A DNA stretch of 43,105 nucleotides from NCBI GenBank assembly GCA_902798205.1, contig CADBVV010000008.1:1-43105 (forward strand), written 5' to 3'. Numbering within the stretch: the first letter of the stretch is position 1; each line of letters starts with the position of its first letter. A program made the position numbers and the translations under genes. Source of the stretch: an uncultured Pseudomonadota bacterium (lineage in GTDB: Bacteria; Pseudomonadota; Alphaproteobacteria; Rs-D84). The notes beneath the pieces are model-generated. The model saw only the letters and a program-made list of their open reading frames with translations. It was not told the DNA's origin and ran no database searches. This document shows, one piece after another, positions 1-7,719 of this stretch.

Positions 1-1779
1 GGCATCATAAAGATAATCAGATTCAGAATCAGGACTTATAAAACCAGATTCATAATCTTCTTCGCTTACAAACATATCATCATATTTTGCCCCAGGTTCA
101 TACACAGGCTTGTTTGCAAGAATATCTTCTTCTGATATCACATTTTCTTCTTCCACATCTGTATCAACTGAAGTATTCAAACGACTGGGAACGACATCCA
201 AGACAACAGGTGCCTCTTCAACCATTGGCATTGGCTCTTCGATAGGTTCTTCGTCTTGTTCTTCTTCAATTGGTTCTTGTTCTTCTGTTTCAACAGACAC
301 AGGTTCCGCAACCACCGGTTCTTCATTCAAAAACACATCGTTATTTTGTTGTTCGTTAACAACAACAGGGGCAGGTTGTTCAACTTTTTCCGCAACCTTT
401 GGTTCTGCGACCACTGTTTCTGTTGTTTTTGCCGTTAACACAGGCGTTGTATCACCAGATATATTCTTTTGATATAACCACAATGTAAATACTGACAACA
501 ATATCAAAACCAACAGCAATACATAATATATAAAGCCAGGTTTTGAATGTTCTTTATTTTCAATTGGTGCCTGGAAATTATTTACAACCGGTGTAATTGG
601 ACGCACAGGTTCAACAACGGTTTCTGATTCTTGAATCACAGGTTCAACCGGTTTGATTGTTTCAATCACAGGTTTTTCTTCTTCGACAATTTCTTCTTCA
701 ACAATTGGCTGTGGCGTAAACACTGGTTCTGGTTCGCTAACAGGCGTCAAGGATTCCAACACTGGTTCGGGTTCGCGAATTGGTGTCATAGATTCCAATA
801 CTGGTTTTGGTTCTTCGATTGCTACAATCGGTTCTTCCTTGATATCTTCTGATTCATTAAATACTGGTGCATCAAAAGCAATTGGTTTAAAGGCGATGTC
901 ATCATTCAGAATTTGTGGATCTTCATTAAACAAAGGTTTTATATCTGATTCTTCAACTTCTTCTTCGTCTGATTCTTCGATATCATCAATTTCTTCATCA
1001 TCGGCACCCAATGTTTGCACAGGATATTCTGGTGCAACCATTACAGGTTTGCTTTTAACAGTTTGTTTTATTTCTGTTGTTGGCTGATTCAATAAATTGC
1101 TGGCCAATTCGGCATCTGCGGTCGCAACATCCAATCTTTTTTGTGCAGATTCCAAACGTTTCTGGGCCCGTTTTAATTTTTCATTTGATGCTTCTATTTG
1201 GGATTCCAATTTTAAAATCTTGGCCGCAGATTGTTTTGTATTAACACGTCCAATTTCTTTTTTAGTGGCGCTTAATTTTGCACGCAAAGATTTTATACGT
1301 GCCTGCAAACGAACAATTGTATCTTTTGTTCTTACAATTGTGGCATTGGTTTTTGAAATTATTTCATTTGCGATATTTAAACGCATCATTGCACTGTGAC
1401 GCGCGGCAGAATCACGCAAAATTGACAATTGAACCAAATGTTCTTCCAAATCTTCGCCCGCTTCATATGCGTTGATAAGATTTTCATAAACAGACAAACC
1501 GGAATATTCGATATCTAATTTTTGGTATTTATTATCAACCTTTGGACGAATTGTTTCCAAATCAACACCGTAACCTATGGACAATATTTCATCCCACTTT
1601 TTATCACCATCAGGATTTATCACCAACAACACATTGGGTTTTTGCGCATTAATCGTGTTATCCAACACAAATATCAGATTGTTTGCCGAATCATAAAACG
1701 CGTTTATATCGTTGCCATCTATGCTGAAAGCACGCATAACCAAAGTTCCGTAATTTGTATTTTCTCTCTCGCCCATCAT
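1..1779 (-). CDS. Acidic coiled-coil single-pass membrane protein, C-terminus cut by window edge
   Basis: An open frame runs without a stop from ATG 1779 to the window edge (593 codons visible), so the protein is partial. I do not recognise the family. Residues about 1-125 look globular. Residues about 130-215 are a Lys/Glu/Arg-rich heptad region likely to form a coiled coil. A long Glu/Pro/Val-rich linker follows, with repeats of the type EP-VLES-TPI-EPEPV. One transmembrane helix (GFIYYVLLLVLILL, near residue 420) precedes another Glu/Pro/Val-rich acidic tail. There is no signal peptide, so the N-terminal part is probably cytoplasmic. The start has GGGGGA 7 nt upstream and lies 17 nt after the gcrA stop, so the two are probably co-transcribed. 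The plus-strand Ser/Thr-rich frames here are its shadow. Confidence 0.8.
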   Translation of the reverse strand, partial: MMGERENTNYGTLVMRAFSIDGNDINAFYDSANNLIFVLDNTINAQKPNVLLVINPDGDKKWDEILSIGYGVDLETIRPKVDNKYQKLDIEYSGLSVYENLINAYEAGEDLEEHLVQLSILRDSAARHSAMMRLNIANEIISKTNATIVRTKDTIVRLQARIKSLRAKLSATKKEIGRVNTKQSAAKILKLESQIEASNEKLKRAQKRLESAQKRLDVATADAELASNLLNQPTTEIKQTVKSKPVMVAPEYPVQTLGADDEEIDDIEESDEEEVEESDIKPLFNEDPQILNDDIAFKPIAFDAPVFNESEDIKEEPIVAIEEPKPVLESMTPIREPEPVLESLTPVSEPEPVFTPQPIVEEEIVEEEKPVIETIKPVEPVIQESETVVEPVRPITPVVNNFQAPIENKEHSKPGFIYYVLLLVLILLSVFTLWLYQKNISGDTTPVLTAKTTETVVAEPKVAEKVEQPAPVVVNEQQNNDVFLNEEPVVAEPVSVETEEQEPIEEEQDEEPIEEPMPMVEEAPVVLDVVPSRLNTSVDTDVEEENVISEEDILANKPVYEPGAKYDDMFVSEEDYESGFISPDSESDYLYDA

Positions 1780-1796
1780 TGATTATTCCCCCGGTT

Positions 1797-2441
1797 TTAT
1801 TTTTTCTTTGGTGGTGTGAATTGATACGCCTGACGACAATGTTCATAACAATATGGTTTCCCAGCAAAAACTGTTTCGCCACAGAAATGGAAATTATCAG
1901 AATCAGGATCACCAATTGGCCAACGACATTGATTAGATTTTAAATTTGCCATTTGCAACGCATGCTGAATCAACAATTCATGCAAAGCCAAATCTTTGTT
2001 TGTTTTCTTAGAAGCAGGTTTAGTTTTTACAACCGGTTTAACTTCTTTTACTGCCTTTTCTTTTTTTACAGTTTTTTCTGTCTTTGGTGCTGTTTTAGTA
2101 TTTTTAACAGGTACTTTCTTTTCAGCGACCTTTGCCGATTTAACAGGTTTCTTTTCAACAACTTTTTTTGCTGGTTTAACTGGCGCAGCTTTCTTTACCG
2201 CCTTTTTAGCAACAACTTTTGTTGCAGGCTTTTTGGCAGCTGTTTTTTTAGCTGGTTCAGCCTTGGCAGATTTTTTTGGTGCAGATTCTGTTGCCTTTGC
2301 ATTCCAACCCAAACGGTTTAATTTACCAACAACAGCGTTTTTGGACATACCCAATTTTTTACCCATTTCAGCAGTTGATAAACCTTTGCCCACCAACGCT
2401 TTTAATTTTTTCAGCATATTGCTGTCCCAACCAGTACTCAT
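1797..2441 (-). CDS. gcrA: GcrA family cell cycle regulator
   Basis: GcrA is a sigma70-associated transcription factor that, in Caulobacter, recognises CcrM-methylated promoters and drives S-phase genes. Residues 1-50 are the GcrA helix-turn-helix (GWD...LKAL...GLSTAEMGKKLGMSKNAVVGKLNRLG). Residues 165-205 match the family C-terminal domain, with CRWPIG, FCG, G-PYC and EHC giving Cys172, Cys187, Cys198 and His201/Cys202. Between them lies a roughly 100-residue Lys/Ala/Pro/Val linker resembling histone H1 tails. The total of 214 aa is longer than Caulobacter GcrA (about 170 aa), the excess being in the linker. It is transcribed divergently from the A24 peptidase gene and has AAGGGA upstream of ATG. 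Confidence 0.93.
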   Translation of the reverse strand: MSTGWDSNMLKKLKALVGKGLSTAEMGKKLGMSKNAVVGKLNRLGWNAKATESAPKKSAKAEPAKKTAAKKPATKVVAKKAVKKAAPVKPAKKVVEKKPVKSAKVAEKKVPVKNTKTAPKTEKTVKKEKAVKEVKPVVKTKPASKKTNKDLALHELLIQHALQMANLKSNQCRWPIGDPDSDNFHFCGETVFAGKPYCYEHCRQAYQFTPPKKK

Positions 2442-2467
2442 AATAAAAAATCCCTTGTGTTTATATC

Positions 2468-2483
2468 TGATATAATTGTATCA
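2468..2483. promoter_or_regulatory. Near-palindromic divergent promoter of gcrA and the A24 peptidase gene
   Basis: The 16-mer TGATATAATTGTATCA is almost its own reverse complement. Plus strand: extended -10 TGATATAAT at 2468-2476, about 37 nt before ATG 2514, with no clear -35. Minus strand: TGATACAAT at 2483-2475, with TTGCCT (2504-2499) 18 nt upstream, serving gcrA. Confidence 0.65.
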
Positions 2484-2513
2484 TAAAAACGAATCGAAAG
2501 GCAAGGGGGAAAT

Positions 2514-2975
2514 ATGATTTATTATATATTTTTTTCGTTGGTTTTAGTTGGTGCTATTTTTTGCGCCATCCGTATGGCAAGCGCCGATTTTAAACGCAGA
2601 ATTATCCCAGATGTGTATTTGTTCCCGTTTTTATTTGCCGGACTTTTGACCACAACTTTTTTCCCATGGCCCGTCACTATCTCTGATTCTGTTATTGGGG
2701 GTGCAATGGGGTACTGTTTGGGCCTGATTGTCGGATTCATATTTGACAAGATAAAACCAAACCAAAAATATCCACCAATTGGTATGGGCGATATAAAATT
2801 ATTAGGGGCCGGCGGTATCTGGTTCGGCACATTGGGTTTATCAATTGCGATGATTATATCATGCATATTGGCTTACATTTGGAATTGGAAACGCAAAGAT
2901 AAATATATTCCGTTCGCACCATTCTTTTTAATTGGTGGATTTTTATCTTTGATTATAATTCAATTTTTGTTATAA
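2514..2975 (+). CDS. A24 family prepilin peptidase (CpaA/TadV-like)
   Basis: This is an inner-membrane aspartic protease of the family that cleaves type IV prepilin leaders. The 153-aa protein has about five to six hydrophobic segments and both catalytic motifs: an Asp in SADFKRRIIPD (residues about 23-33) and GMGD (GMGDIKLLGAGGIW, residues about 90-103). IPFAPFFLIGG near the C-terminus is also typical. It lacks the cytoplasmic N-methyltransferase domain of PilD, so it resembles the small CpaA/TadV type. Start: AAGGGGGA about 6 nt upstream of ATG. No pilin or secretion ATPase lies nearby. Instead three genes for exported proteins follow, the first after 16 nt, so its substrates are unknown. 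Confidence 0.85.
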   Translation: MIYYIFFSLVLVGAIFCAIRMASADFKRRIIPDVYLFPFLFAGLLTTTFFPWPVTISDSVIGGAMGYCLGLIVGFIFDKIKPNQKYPPIGMGDIKLLGAGGIWFGTLGLSIAMIISCILAYIWNWKRKDKYIPFAPFFLIGGFLSLIIIQFLL

Positions 2976-2991
2976 TTAAGAAACAGGAAGG

Positions 2992-3858
2992 ATGAAAAAT
3001 AGCAAATTAAAATCTTTATTATTTGCTGTAATCTGCGGTTTTTATGCGTTTTGCGCATCCGCGGCCACTTCGTTGTTTTCTGATTATGGGCAAATACAAA
3101 ACGTTCAAAATTATTCTTCCAATCCATTTTGGACACCAAATTCACCATATAATCAAAGGTTGCCTCAACCTGTATACGTTCAGGGCGCTGATTTAAATGA
3201 CGAAGATTGTATAAACGTTGTTCAATCATTGGTTTCTGTGCAATGTATGGCACGAGACAACTGTAAAAATACAACTTTGGCTGAAATTCGTCCGGCAATT
3301 ATGGTTCAATTATCTAATTTACCGGGAAATAATTATGTTTCTGCATGTTCGGGATATTTGGATTATATATTTGAATCTTATGTTGCAAAATATGGCAATA
3401 ATGTTCCAAATCGTGCTGTGAATTTTCCAAATGCAACAGTGCCAAATCAAAATTTAAATAATAATAATACAATTCCAATACAAAATCCGTACAAACAGGT
3501 TGTACCAACATGGCAACAAGAAATTATTGAACGAAGCGACGAATTAAAACAATTACAACAACAAAATGGTGCGGGCAGTGAACATCTGTCCGCAACTGCG
3601 TTTCCAACAACATTTGAAGATCTTTCTTTTTCAGAACGTATGGCGGTAAAAACCGAAGGATATGCACCATACAAAGATATGCACGCATATGAGGTCCCAA
3701 ATTTTTTAAGCGCAAAAGAATGGTGCAGCGGTAATGGCGCCGGAACACCGGAATGTAAAAATTATGAACAACAGGTTGCAAAGAAAACTTCTGGTTCGTC
3801 TGGACCAACAACCGCAACAAGTTATACATTCGACGGAAAGACGATATTTAGAATATGA
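2992..3858 (+). CDS. Exported protein of unknown function
   Basis: Not recognised. The 288-aa product starts with a Sec signal peptide: basic MKNSKLK, a hydrophobic core, and likely cleavage after CASA near residue 24. The mature part is Asn/Gln/Pro-rich and carries about seven Cys, including a cluster at residues about 65-85 (DCINVVQSLVSVQCMARDNC), consistent with disulfides in the periplasm or outside the cell. An Asn/Gln-rich stretch (residues about 145-200) looks like a flexible linker. Start: AGGAAGG directly upstream of ATG. It follows the A24 peptidase by 16 nt and overlaps the next gene by 4 nt (ATGA), so the three genes are very likely one operon. The N-terminus looks like a Sec signal, not a prepilin leader. 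Confidence 0.8.
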   Translation: MKNSKLKSLLFAVICGFYAFCASAATSLFSDYGQIQNVQNYSSNPFWTPNSPYNQRLPQPVYVQGADLNDEDCINVVQSLVSVQCMARDNCKNTTLAEIRPAIMVQLSNLPGNNYVSACSGYLDYIFESYVAKYGNNVPNRAVNFPNATVPNQNLNNNNTIPIQNPYKQVVPTWQQEIIERSDELKQLQQQNGAGSEHLSATAFPTTFEDLSFSERMAVKTEGYAPYKDMHAYEVPNFLSAKEWCSGNGAGTPECKNYEQQVAKKTSGSSGPTTATSYTFDGKTIFRI

Positions 3859-4919
3859 AAAAGATATTTGGTTTAATTTTTAGTATTCTGTTTATATCTG
3901 ATGTTGCACACGCGTCAGCGCCGGACCAGGCATTGATAACATGTCTTGATAAAATTTATAAAAGTGATCCTGTATGGCAGTCTGGTGTAACAAATATTTT
4001 TGGTAACGCTGATTTAAATGATGCCATTGTTGAACAAGAAAAAGCCCGTATTTATGATTTGTTATCTAAAAGAATAGCCACAAATTGTGCATCTGCACTT
4101 GTCACCATGGCCAAAACAAATCAAGAACGTGCAATAATTGGTTTTAAACACAAAGATAAAGAATACGGTTTTGATTTTGATTTATCTAAGATATTAGACA
4201 ATGTTGGAATCCAAACAGGTATACTGGTTATAAATAAACGCAATTTATATCCTACACAAGTATTGAAATTATCAGATATTCCAAAAAAACAGAAATTCTT
4301 TTCGGACGAATGTTCTGATTGGACAATCGCAGATAATCTGGATGATGATGCAGCAGTTAATGTTGCAGGCCAATCTGTATTCACTGATTATGGCGGATCA
4401 AAGAACGAATTTTTCCTTGATTTTGCTGACGGGGATAACCGTCGTGCATTTCCTGGTCTGCTTTTGATGGACAAGACAGGCAGCACAGAAGAAAAAATTG
4501 TTACATATTTTAATCTTAAAACTGCTGTTGAAAAGACTTATCAATTCGCAGAAAAATTAAAAAATACACCTTGTTCTATAGATAATAATTTGGCCGTGTA
4601 TCTGGTTGCATTAAATGTCCAAACGGGTCCCGTAACAACATCTGCAAATGATGATTTGGCATCTGGGTGGACAGCGGGTACTGGCGCAGCTGTCGGCGCC
4701 GCTACAATAGGTATTGGCGCAGCAGCCCTGCATACAACTGGCGCAGCGGCGGCGTTTGGAGCATTAGCCGGTGCTACTGGTGCCGCAGCAGTGGTTCCCC
4801 TTGTTGGATGGGGTATTGCTATTGTTACAGGAACAGTTGCAGCAAGTATGGCATTATATCCAAATCCTATTACTGACATTCAACAGGTTATGATTTTAGA
4901 CGGACCATATGATATTTAA
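3855..4919 (+). CDS. Exported protein with Gly/Ala-rich hydrophobic C-terminal hairpin
   Basis: Not recognised. The 354-aa product has a signal peptide (MKKIFGLIFSILFISDVAHA, cleavage near residue 21) and a mature domain with few Cys (TCLDK, NCAS, DECS, PCS). Residues about 270-340 are an exceptionally Gly/Ala-rich hydrophobic region (GTGAAVGAATIGIGAAAL... AAVVPLVGWGIAIVTGTVAA) that reads as one or two glycine-zipper membrane helices. Such hairpins occur in membrane-inserting toxins and in outer-membrane-associated proteins; which applies here is unknown. Its ATGA start overlaps the stop of the preceding gene, and GAA/GGAAAG at the end of that gene may act as the ribosome-binding site. Confidence 0.8.
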   Translation: MKKIFGLIFSILFISDVAHASAPDQALITCLDKIYKSDPVWQSGVTNIFGNADLNDAIVEQEKARIYDLLSKRIATNCASALVTMAKTNQERAIIGFKHKDKEYGFDFDLSKILDNVGIQTGILVINKRNLYPTQVLKLSDIPKKQKFFSDECSDWTIADNLDDDAAVNVAGQSVFTDYGGSKNEFFLDFADGDNRRAFPGLLLMDKTGSTEEKIVTYFNLKTAVEKTYQFAEKLKNTPCSIDNNLAVYLVALNVQTGPVTTSANDDLASGWTAGTGAAVGAATIGIGAAALHTTGAAAAFGALAGATGAAAVVPLVGWGIAIVTGTVAASMALYPNPITDIQQVMILDGPYDI

Positions 4920-4951
4920 ATAAACATACATGTAGCAGAGAGAGAAACTGT

Positions 4952-6868
4952 ATGTTAAAAAAATCTTTATTTTTTCTTTGTTTTGTATTTTGTTGTTTTA
5001 TGGCAAACGCCCAAACATCTGAATCAAATCATCTTGCCAATTGTACAGAACAATTCTTTTCACAAGCATTAATAAAACACAGCAGTGAAATTGATGAAAG
5101 CGAACCAGAATTTAAAGTTCGTGCGTGGGCCCGCGAAGCAATGACCGGGGATTCAGAAATATTAAAACAGATTTTAAATTGCCCAGAATTACAACATGTT
5201 GCGGATGACACAACAATTATTTTCAGTCCCATTGAATATAAATTTCCACACGGTCGAACAATTACAATAAATTACAGCACCCAACCAAAAGTATTAAAAC
5301 AAAAACTAATGTTGGCGAACAAACGCAGCCTGCCAAATGGTGACGCAAACCCCAGATTAATGGACCCAAATGATCCGGCAAAATATTTAAATACCGAACC
5401 ATCGTGGTATGCAATTATGGTTGTACAACATGATTCATTGAAAGATTTCGTTGGCCCAGATAAAAACAATACACTGTCTATGAAATACATAAACAACCAT
5501 ATTGATGAAATATATCCACATGGATATTATTGTACCAGTAAAAGTGCTTTTGCCAACGACAAAGACACTATAAACCAAGTCGTCAGGGACATTGTAAATG
5601 TTGAAGATGACAGCAACGATTATTATGTTGCAGGCGATGTAAATCTGGAATGGGTAATGTATGCAGAAATCGCCGCTGATATTATTATCACTGTGGCAAC
5701 TATGGGCGTGGGCGAAGCAGGTATGATTTCCATGAAAAGCGCACGAGCCTTTAAAGCAGGAAAAGAACTTTTACGTTCCATTGGGAAACTTTCCAAAATT
5801 CCAGATGTAGAAAAATACATAAAAGCTACAAGCAAGATAGCACAACATACTGATGATATTGCGAAAATAGAAAAAGAAATAAAAACATTAAAAAATGCTG
5901 AAGAAATTGCCGCTAAACGTAACCAAATAAAAAAGATACAAGAAAGTATAAAAGGGCTGGAAAAAGAAGCTGAAACATTGGCAAAAAACAGCAAAGATGT
6001 AACAAAATACAAAGAAATTGCAGAAACTTACAAAGATTTAAATAAATATTTTAAAGATTTAAGAGCATTCACAAGACCACAAACAGGAAATGTCTTTACA
6101 AGAAATCTGAAAAAAGTCGGCGCTTTCGGAAAAACATTAAAAGCCGCAAATTCTGGTGCAAAAACCATGAAAAAGGCTTCAAAAATTGCACGCGCAGGCA
6201 TGTCTTCACGTTCTGCAAAAGCAAAATATTGGTTGGCCGATGCCACGTTAAAACACGGTGCAAGATTAGCACGATTTGAACGAGACGCCGGTATATTATA
6301 TGGCGCACTTTCTTTTATTGGTGATATGTATGATAAAACATCAACCACATCCAAAGAATTTTCAAACGGCATTGAATTTAAACCTTTGTGTTTATTATCA
6401 GCTGACGACCTGGAAGGACAAGAAAATGTTGTCAATTATGGTATGTGGTTAATGTGGGTTGGTAATTCAACAGATTCTGCAGATGATGATGCAGCATATT
6501 TACAAGCCATGGATTTTGCATCCAAATTTTATTATCAATTGGACGAATTCCAAGATGAAAATTCCGCAAATTGTAATGTCGATATTTATGTTGTACATCC
6601 GATAATTCGTCTGGACGAAACAAATGTAGATAACCCAAGTGGCGAATTATTCTATTTATTTATGAATGATATCCCATGGTCAACCGCCGATCAATTTGGC
6701 GACCAAGTTTCAAATATTGAAGATTGGGAAAGGGCACAACAAACATTAGCACAACAAGATCCACAAAACAAATATAAAAGACAAAACAACGACAATTCAG
6801 AACAAACACCGGAATATATTGCCACACAAGAAACGACCGAACAAACGATTGAAAATACCAATGAATAA
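4952..6868 (+). CDS. Large exported helical/coiled-coil protein of unknown function
   Basis: Not recognised. The 638-aa product has a signal peptide (MLKKSLFFLCFVFCCFMANA, cleavage near residue 20). Residues 20-225 form a mixed domain with few Cys. Residues about 230-255 are a hydrophobic segment (YAEIAADIIITVATMGVG). Residues 255-450 are Lys/Ala/Glu-rich and predicted helical, with coiled-coil heptads and basic AKAGK/KAASKIA-type stretches, a composition seen in the helical linkers of large secreted effectors. Residues 450-590 form a second mixed domain with CLLSADDLEG and NCNVDIYVVHPI. The tail is Gln/Glu/Asn/Thr-rich. A GAGAGAGAAA stretch precedes ATG. It lies 32 nt after the previous gene, and its 3' side is followed by a new promoter, so it probably ends the operon. 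Confidence 0.8.
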   Translation: MLKKSLFFLCFVFCCFMANAQTSESNHLANCTEQFFSQALIKHSSEIDESEPEFKVRAWAREAMTGDSEILKQILNCPELQHVADDTTIIFSPIEYKFPHGRTITINYSTQPKVLKQKLMLANKRSLPNGDANPRLMDPNDPAKYLNTEPSWYAIMVVQHDSLKDFVGPDKNNTLSMKYINNHIDEIYPHGYYCTSKSAFANDKDTINQVVRDIVNVEDDSNDYYVAGDVNLEWVMYAEIAADIIITVATMGVGEAGMISMKSARAFKAGKELLRSIGKLSKIPDVEKYIKATSKIAQHTDDIAKIEKEIKTLKNAEEIAAKRNQIKKIQESIKGLEKEAETLAKNSKDVTKYKEIAETYKDLNKYFKDLRAFTRPQTGNVFTRNLKKVGAFGKTLKAANSGAKTMKKASKIARAGMSSRSAKAKYWLADATLKHGARLARFERDAGILYGALSFIGDMYDKTSTTSKEFSNGIEFKPLCLLSADDLEGQENVVNYGMWLMWVGNSTDSADDDAAYLQAMDFASKFYYQLDEFQDENSANCNVDIYVVHPIIRLDETNVDNPSGELFYLFMNDIPWSTADQFGDQVSNIEDWERAQQTLAQQDPQNKYKRQNNDNSEQTPEYIATQETTEQTIENTNE

Positions 6869-6875
6869 AACCTTG

Positions 6876-6904
6876 TTGTATTTTTTGTAAAAAATCTTTA
6901 TAAT
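6876..6904 (+). promoter_or_regulatory. Sigma70-type promoter for the small Cys-rich protein gene
   Basis: TTGTAT (6876-6881), a 17-nt spacer and TATAAT (6899-6904). The predicted start near 6911 would leave a short leader carrying AGGGGA before ATG 6932. Confidence 0.65.
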
Positions 6905-6931
6905 ATAAACATGTATAAACAGGGGAAATAT

Positions 6932-7249
6932 ATGAAAAAATTTTTATTTTCTTTGATTGGAATTTGTTTATGTGTTTTTAACGCGTCGGCATACCAAATA
7001 TTATCCACAAAAGAATTTGGCAAAGATGATGCAAAAAATCAAAATGTGATTGTAAAATGCACAACAGATACCGGAAAAATGTCCGAAGAAACATGTTCTT
7101 TGCGCAGATATGTAAAATGTAACAGCAAGGATAAAAAATCCATGTGCACATCTTGGCAACCATGGCGTGATTTACGCGACCCAACAGATAATTATCATGA
7201 TTGGAAATCTGCCGCCAGTGCATGTTGTAAGAAGAAAGGGTTAAGATAA
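6932..7249 (+). CDS. Small exported Cys-rich protein
   Basis: Not recognised. I take ATG 6932 as the start, giving 105 aa, because AGGGGA lies 5-6 nt upstream and it begins a clean signal peptide (MKKFLFSLIGICLCVFNASA, cleavage near residue 20). The in-frame ATG at 6911 sits at the predicted transcription start. The mature protein of about 85 residues has six Cys (VKC, ETC, VKC, SMC, ACC), so up to three disulfides are possible, and a Trp-rich stretch (SWQPWRDLRD). It has its own promoter and a strong terminator directly after it, so it appears to be a single-gene unit following the exported-protein operon. Confidence 0.8.
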   Translation: MKKFLFSLIGICLCVFNASAYQILSTKEFGKDDAKNQNVIVKCTTDTGKMSEETCSLRRYVKCNSKDKKSMCTSWQPWRDLRDPTDNYHDWKSAASACCKKKGLR

Positions 7250-7254
7250 TAAAA

Positions 7255-7284
7255 ACCGCCTGAAAATAGGGCGGTATTTTTTTT
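7255..7284 (+). terminator. Rho-independent terminator
   Basis: ACCGCC (7255-7260) pairs with GGCGGT (7270-7275) and is followed by A and a run of T to 7284, directly after the small Cys-rich gene. Confidence 0.85.
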
Positions 7285-7295
7285 ACACAAACATA

Positions 7296-7324
7296 TTGAC
7301 AAAATAATATTTTTGTATTATATT
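7296..7324 (+). promoter_or_regulatory. Consensus sigma70 promoter of the 7354-10080 cassette
   Basis: TTGACA (7296-7301), exactly 17 nt, then TATATT (7319-7324). This is the best -35 match in the window and sits 30 nt before ATG 7354. Confidence 0.75.
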
Positions 7325-7353
7325 TTGCCTGTAAAACAAAAAAAGGGTAAAAC

Positions 7354-7704
7354 ATGTCACAAATTGTTCAAGATTATAGAGATTTAAAAAAGGCTATTAC
7401 AGCCACGGACGCAGTAAGATATGAATTAGCACAATATTCTGCAACAGAATGTATTGCTAAAAATGATTTGATAAACCATGATCCACATGTTTTCGAAGGA
7501 TTGCTTAGTCTGAACTCCGTTACATGCCCAACGGTTCAAAAAATCTGCGAAATAGATCACAAAAGATGTGCAAAATGTCCTGTTTTTATTAAACATGGTG
7601 ATTATCAAACAATGCAAGAAAAACTTGCAAAGGCAGAAAGGGAAGAACAGGCAGCTCGTCGCAAACTTATTAAAAATATATTGTGTTTTTGGAGAACAAA
7701 ATAA
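7354..7704 (+). CDS. Small Cys-containing cytoplasmic protein of unknown function
   Basis: Not recognised. The 116-aa product has no signal peptide. It has seven Cys in a pattern that could bind a metal: TEC, VTC, KIC, RC, CAKC and a late LC. The C-terminal third (QEKLAKAEREEQAARRKLIKN) is a charged helix, probably coiled coil. An AAAAAAAGGG stretch precedes ATG. It is the first gene of a two-gene unit with the 786-aa gene, 15 nt apart, under a near-consensus promoter, so the two products probably act together. Confidence 0.75.
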   Translation: MSQIVQDYRDLKKAITATDAVRYELAQYSATECIAKNDLINHDPHVFEGLLSLNSVTCPTVQKICEIDHKRCAKCPVFIKHGDYQTMQEKLAKAEREEQAARRKLIKNILCFWRTK

Positions 7705-7719
7705 CAAAAAGGGGCCAAC

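Noticed and set aside
110-1475. Several plus-strand frames rich in Ser/Thr/Ile/Phe
   Set aside because: They mirror the Glu/Pro/Lys-rich minus-strand gene, which is open for 593 codons and has a ribosome-binding site. Their composition is that of a shadow frame.
1996-2475. Plus-strand 159-aa Phe/Ala/Thr-rich frame
   Set aside because: It is antisense to the Lys/Ala linker of gcrA, whose two conserved domains are clear.
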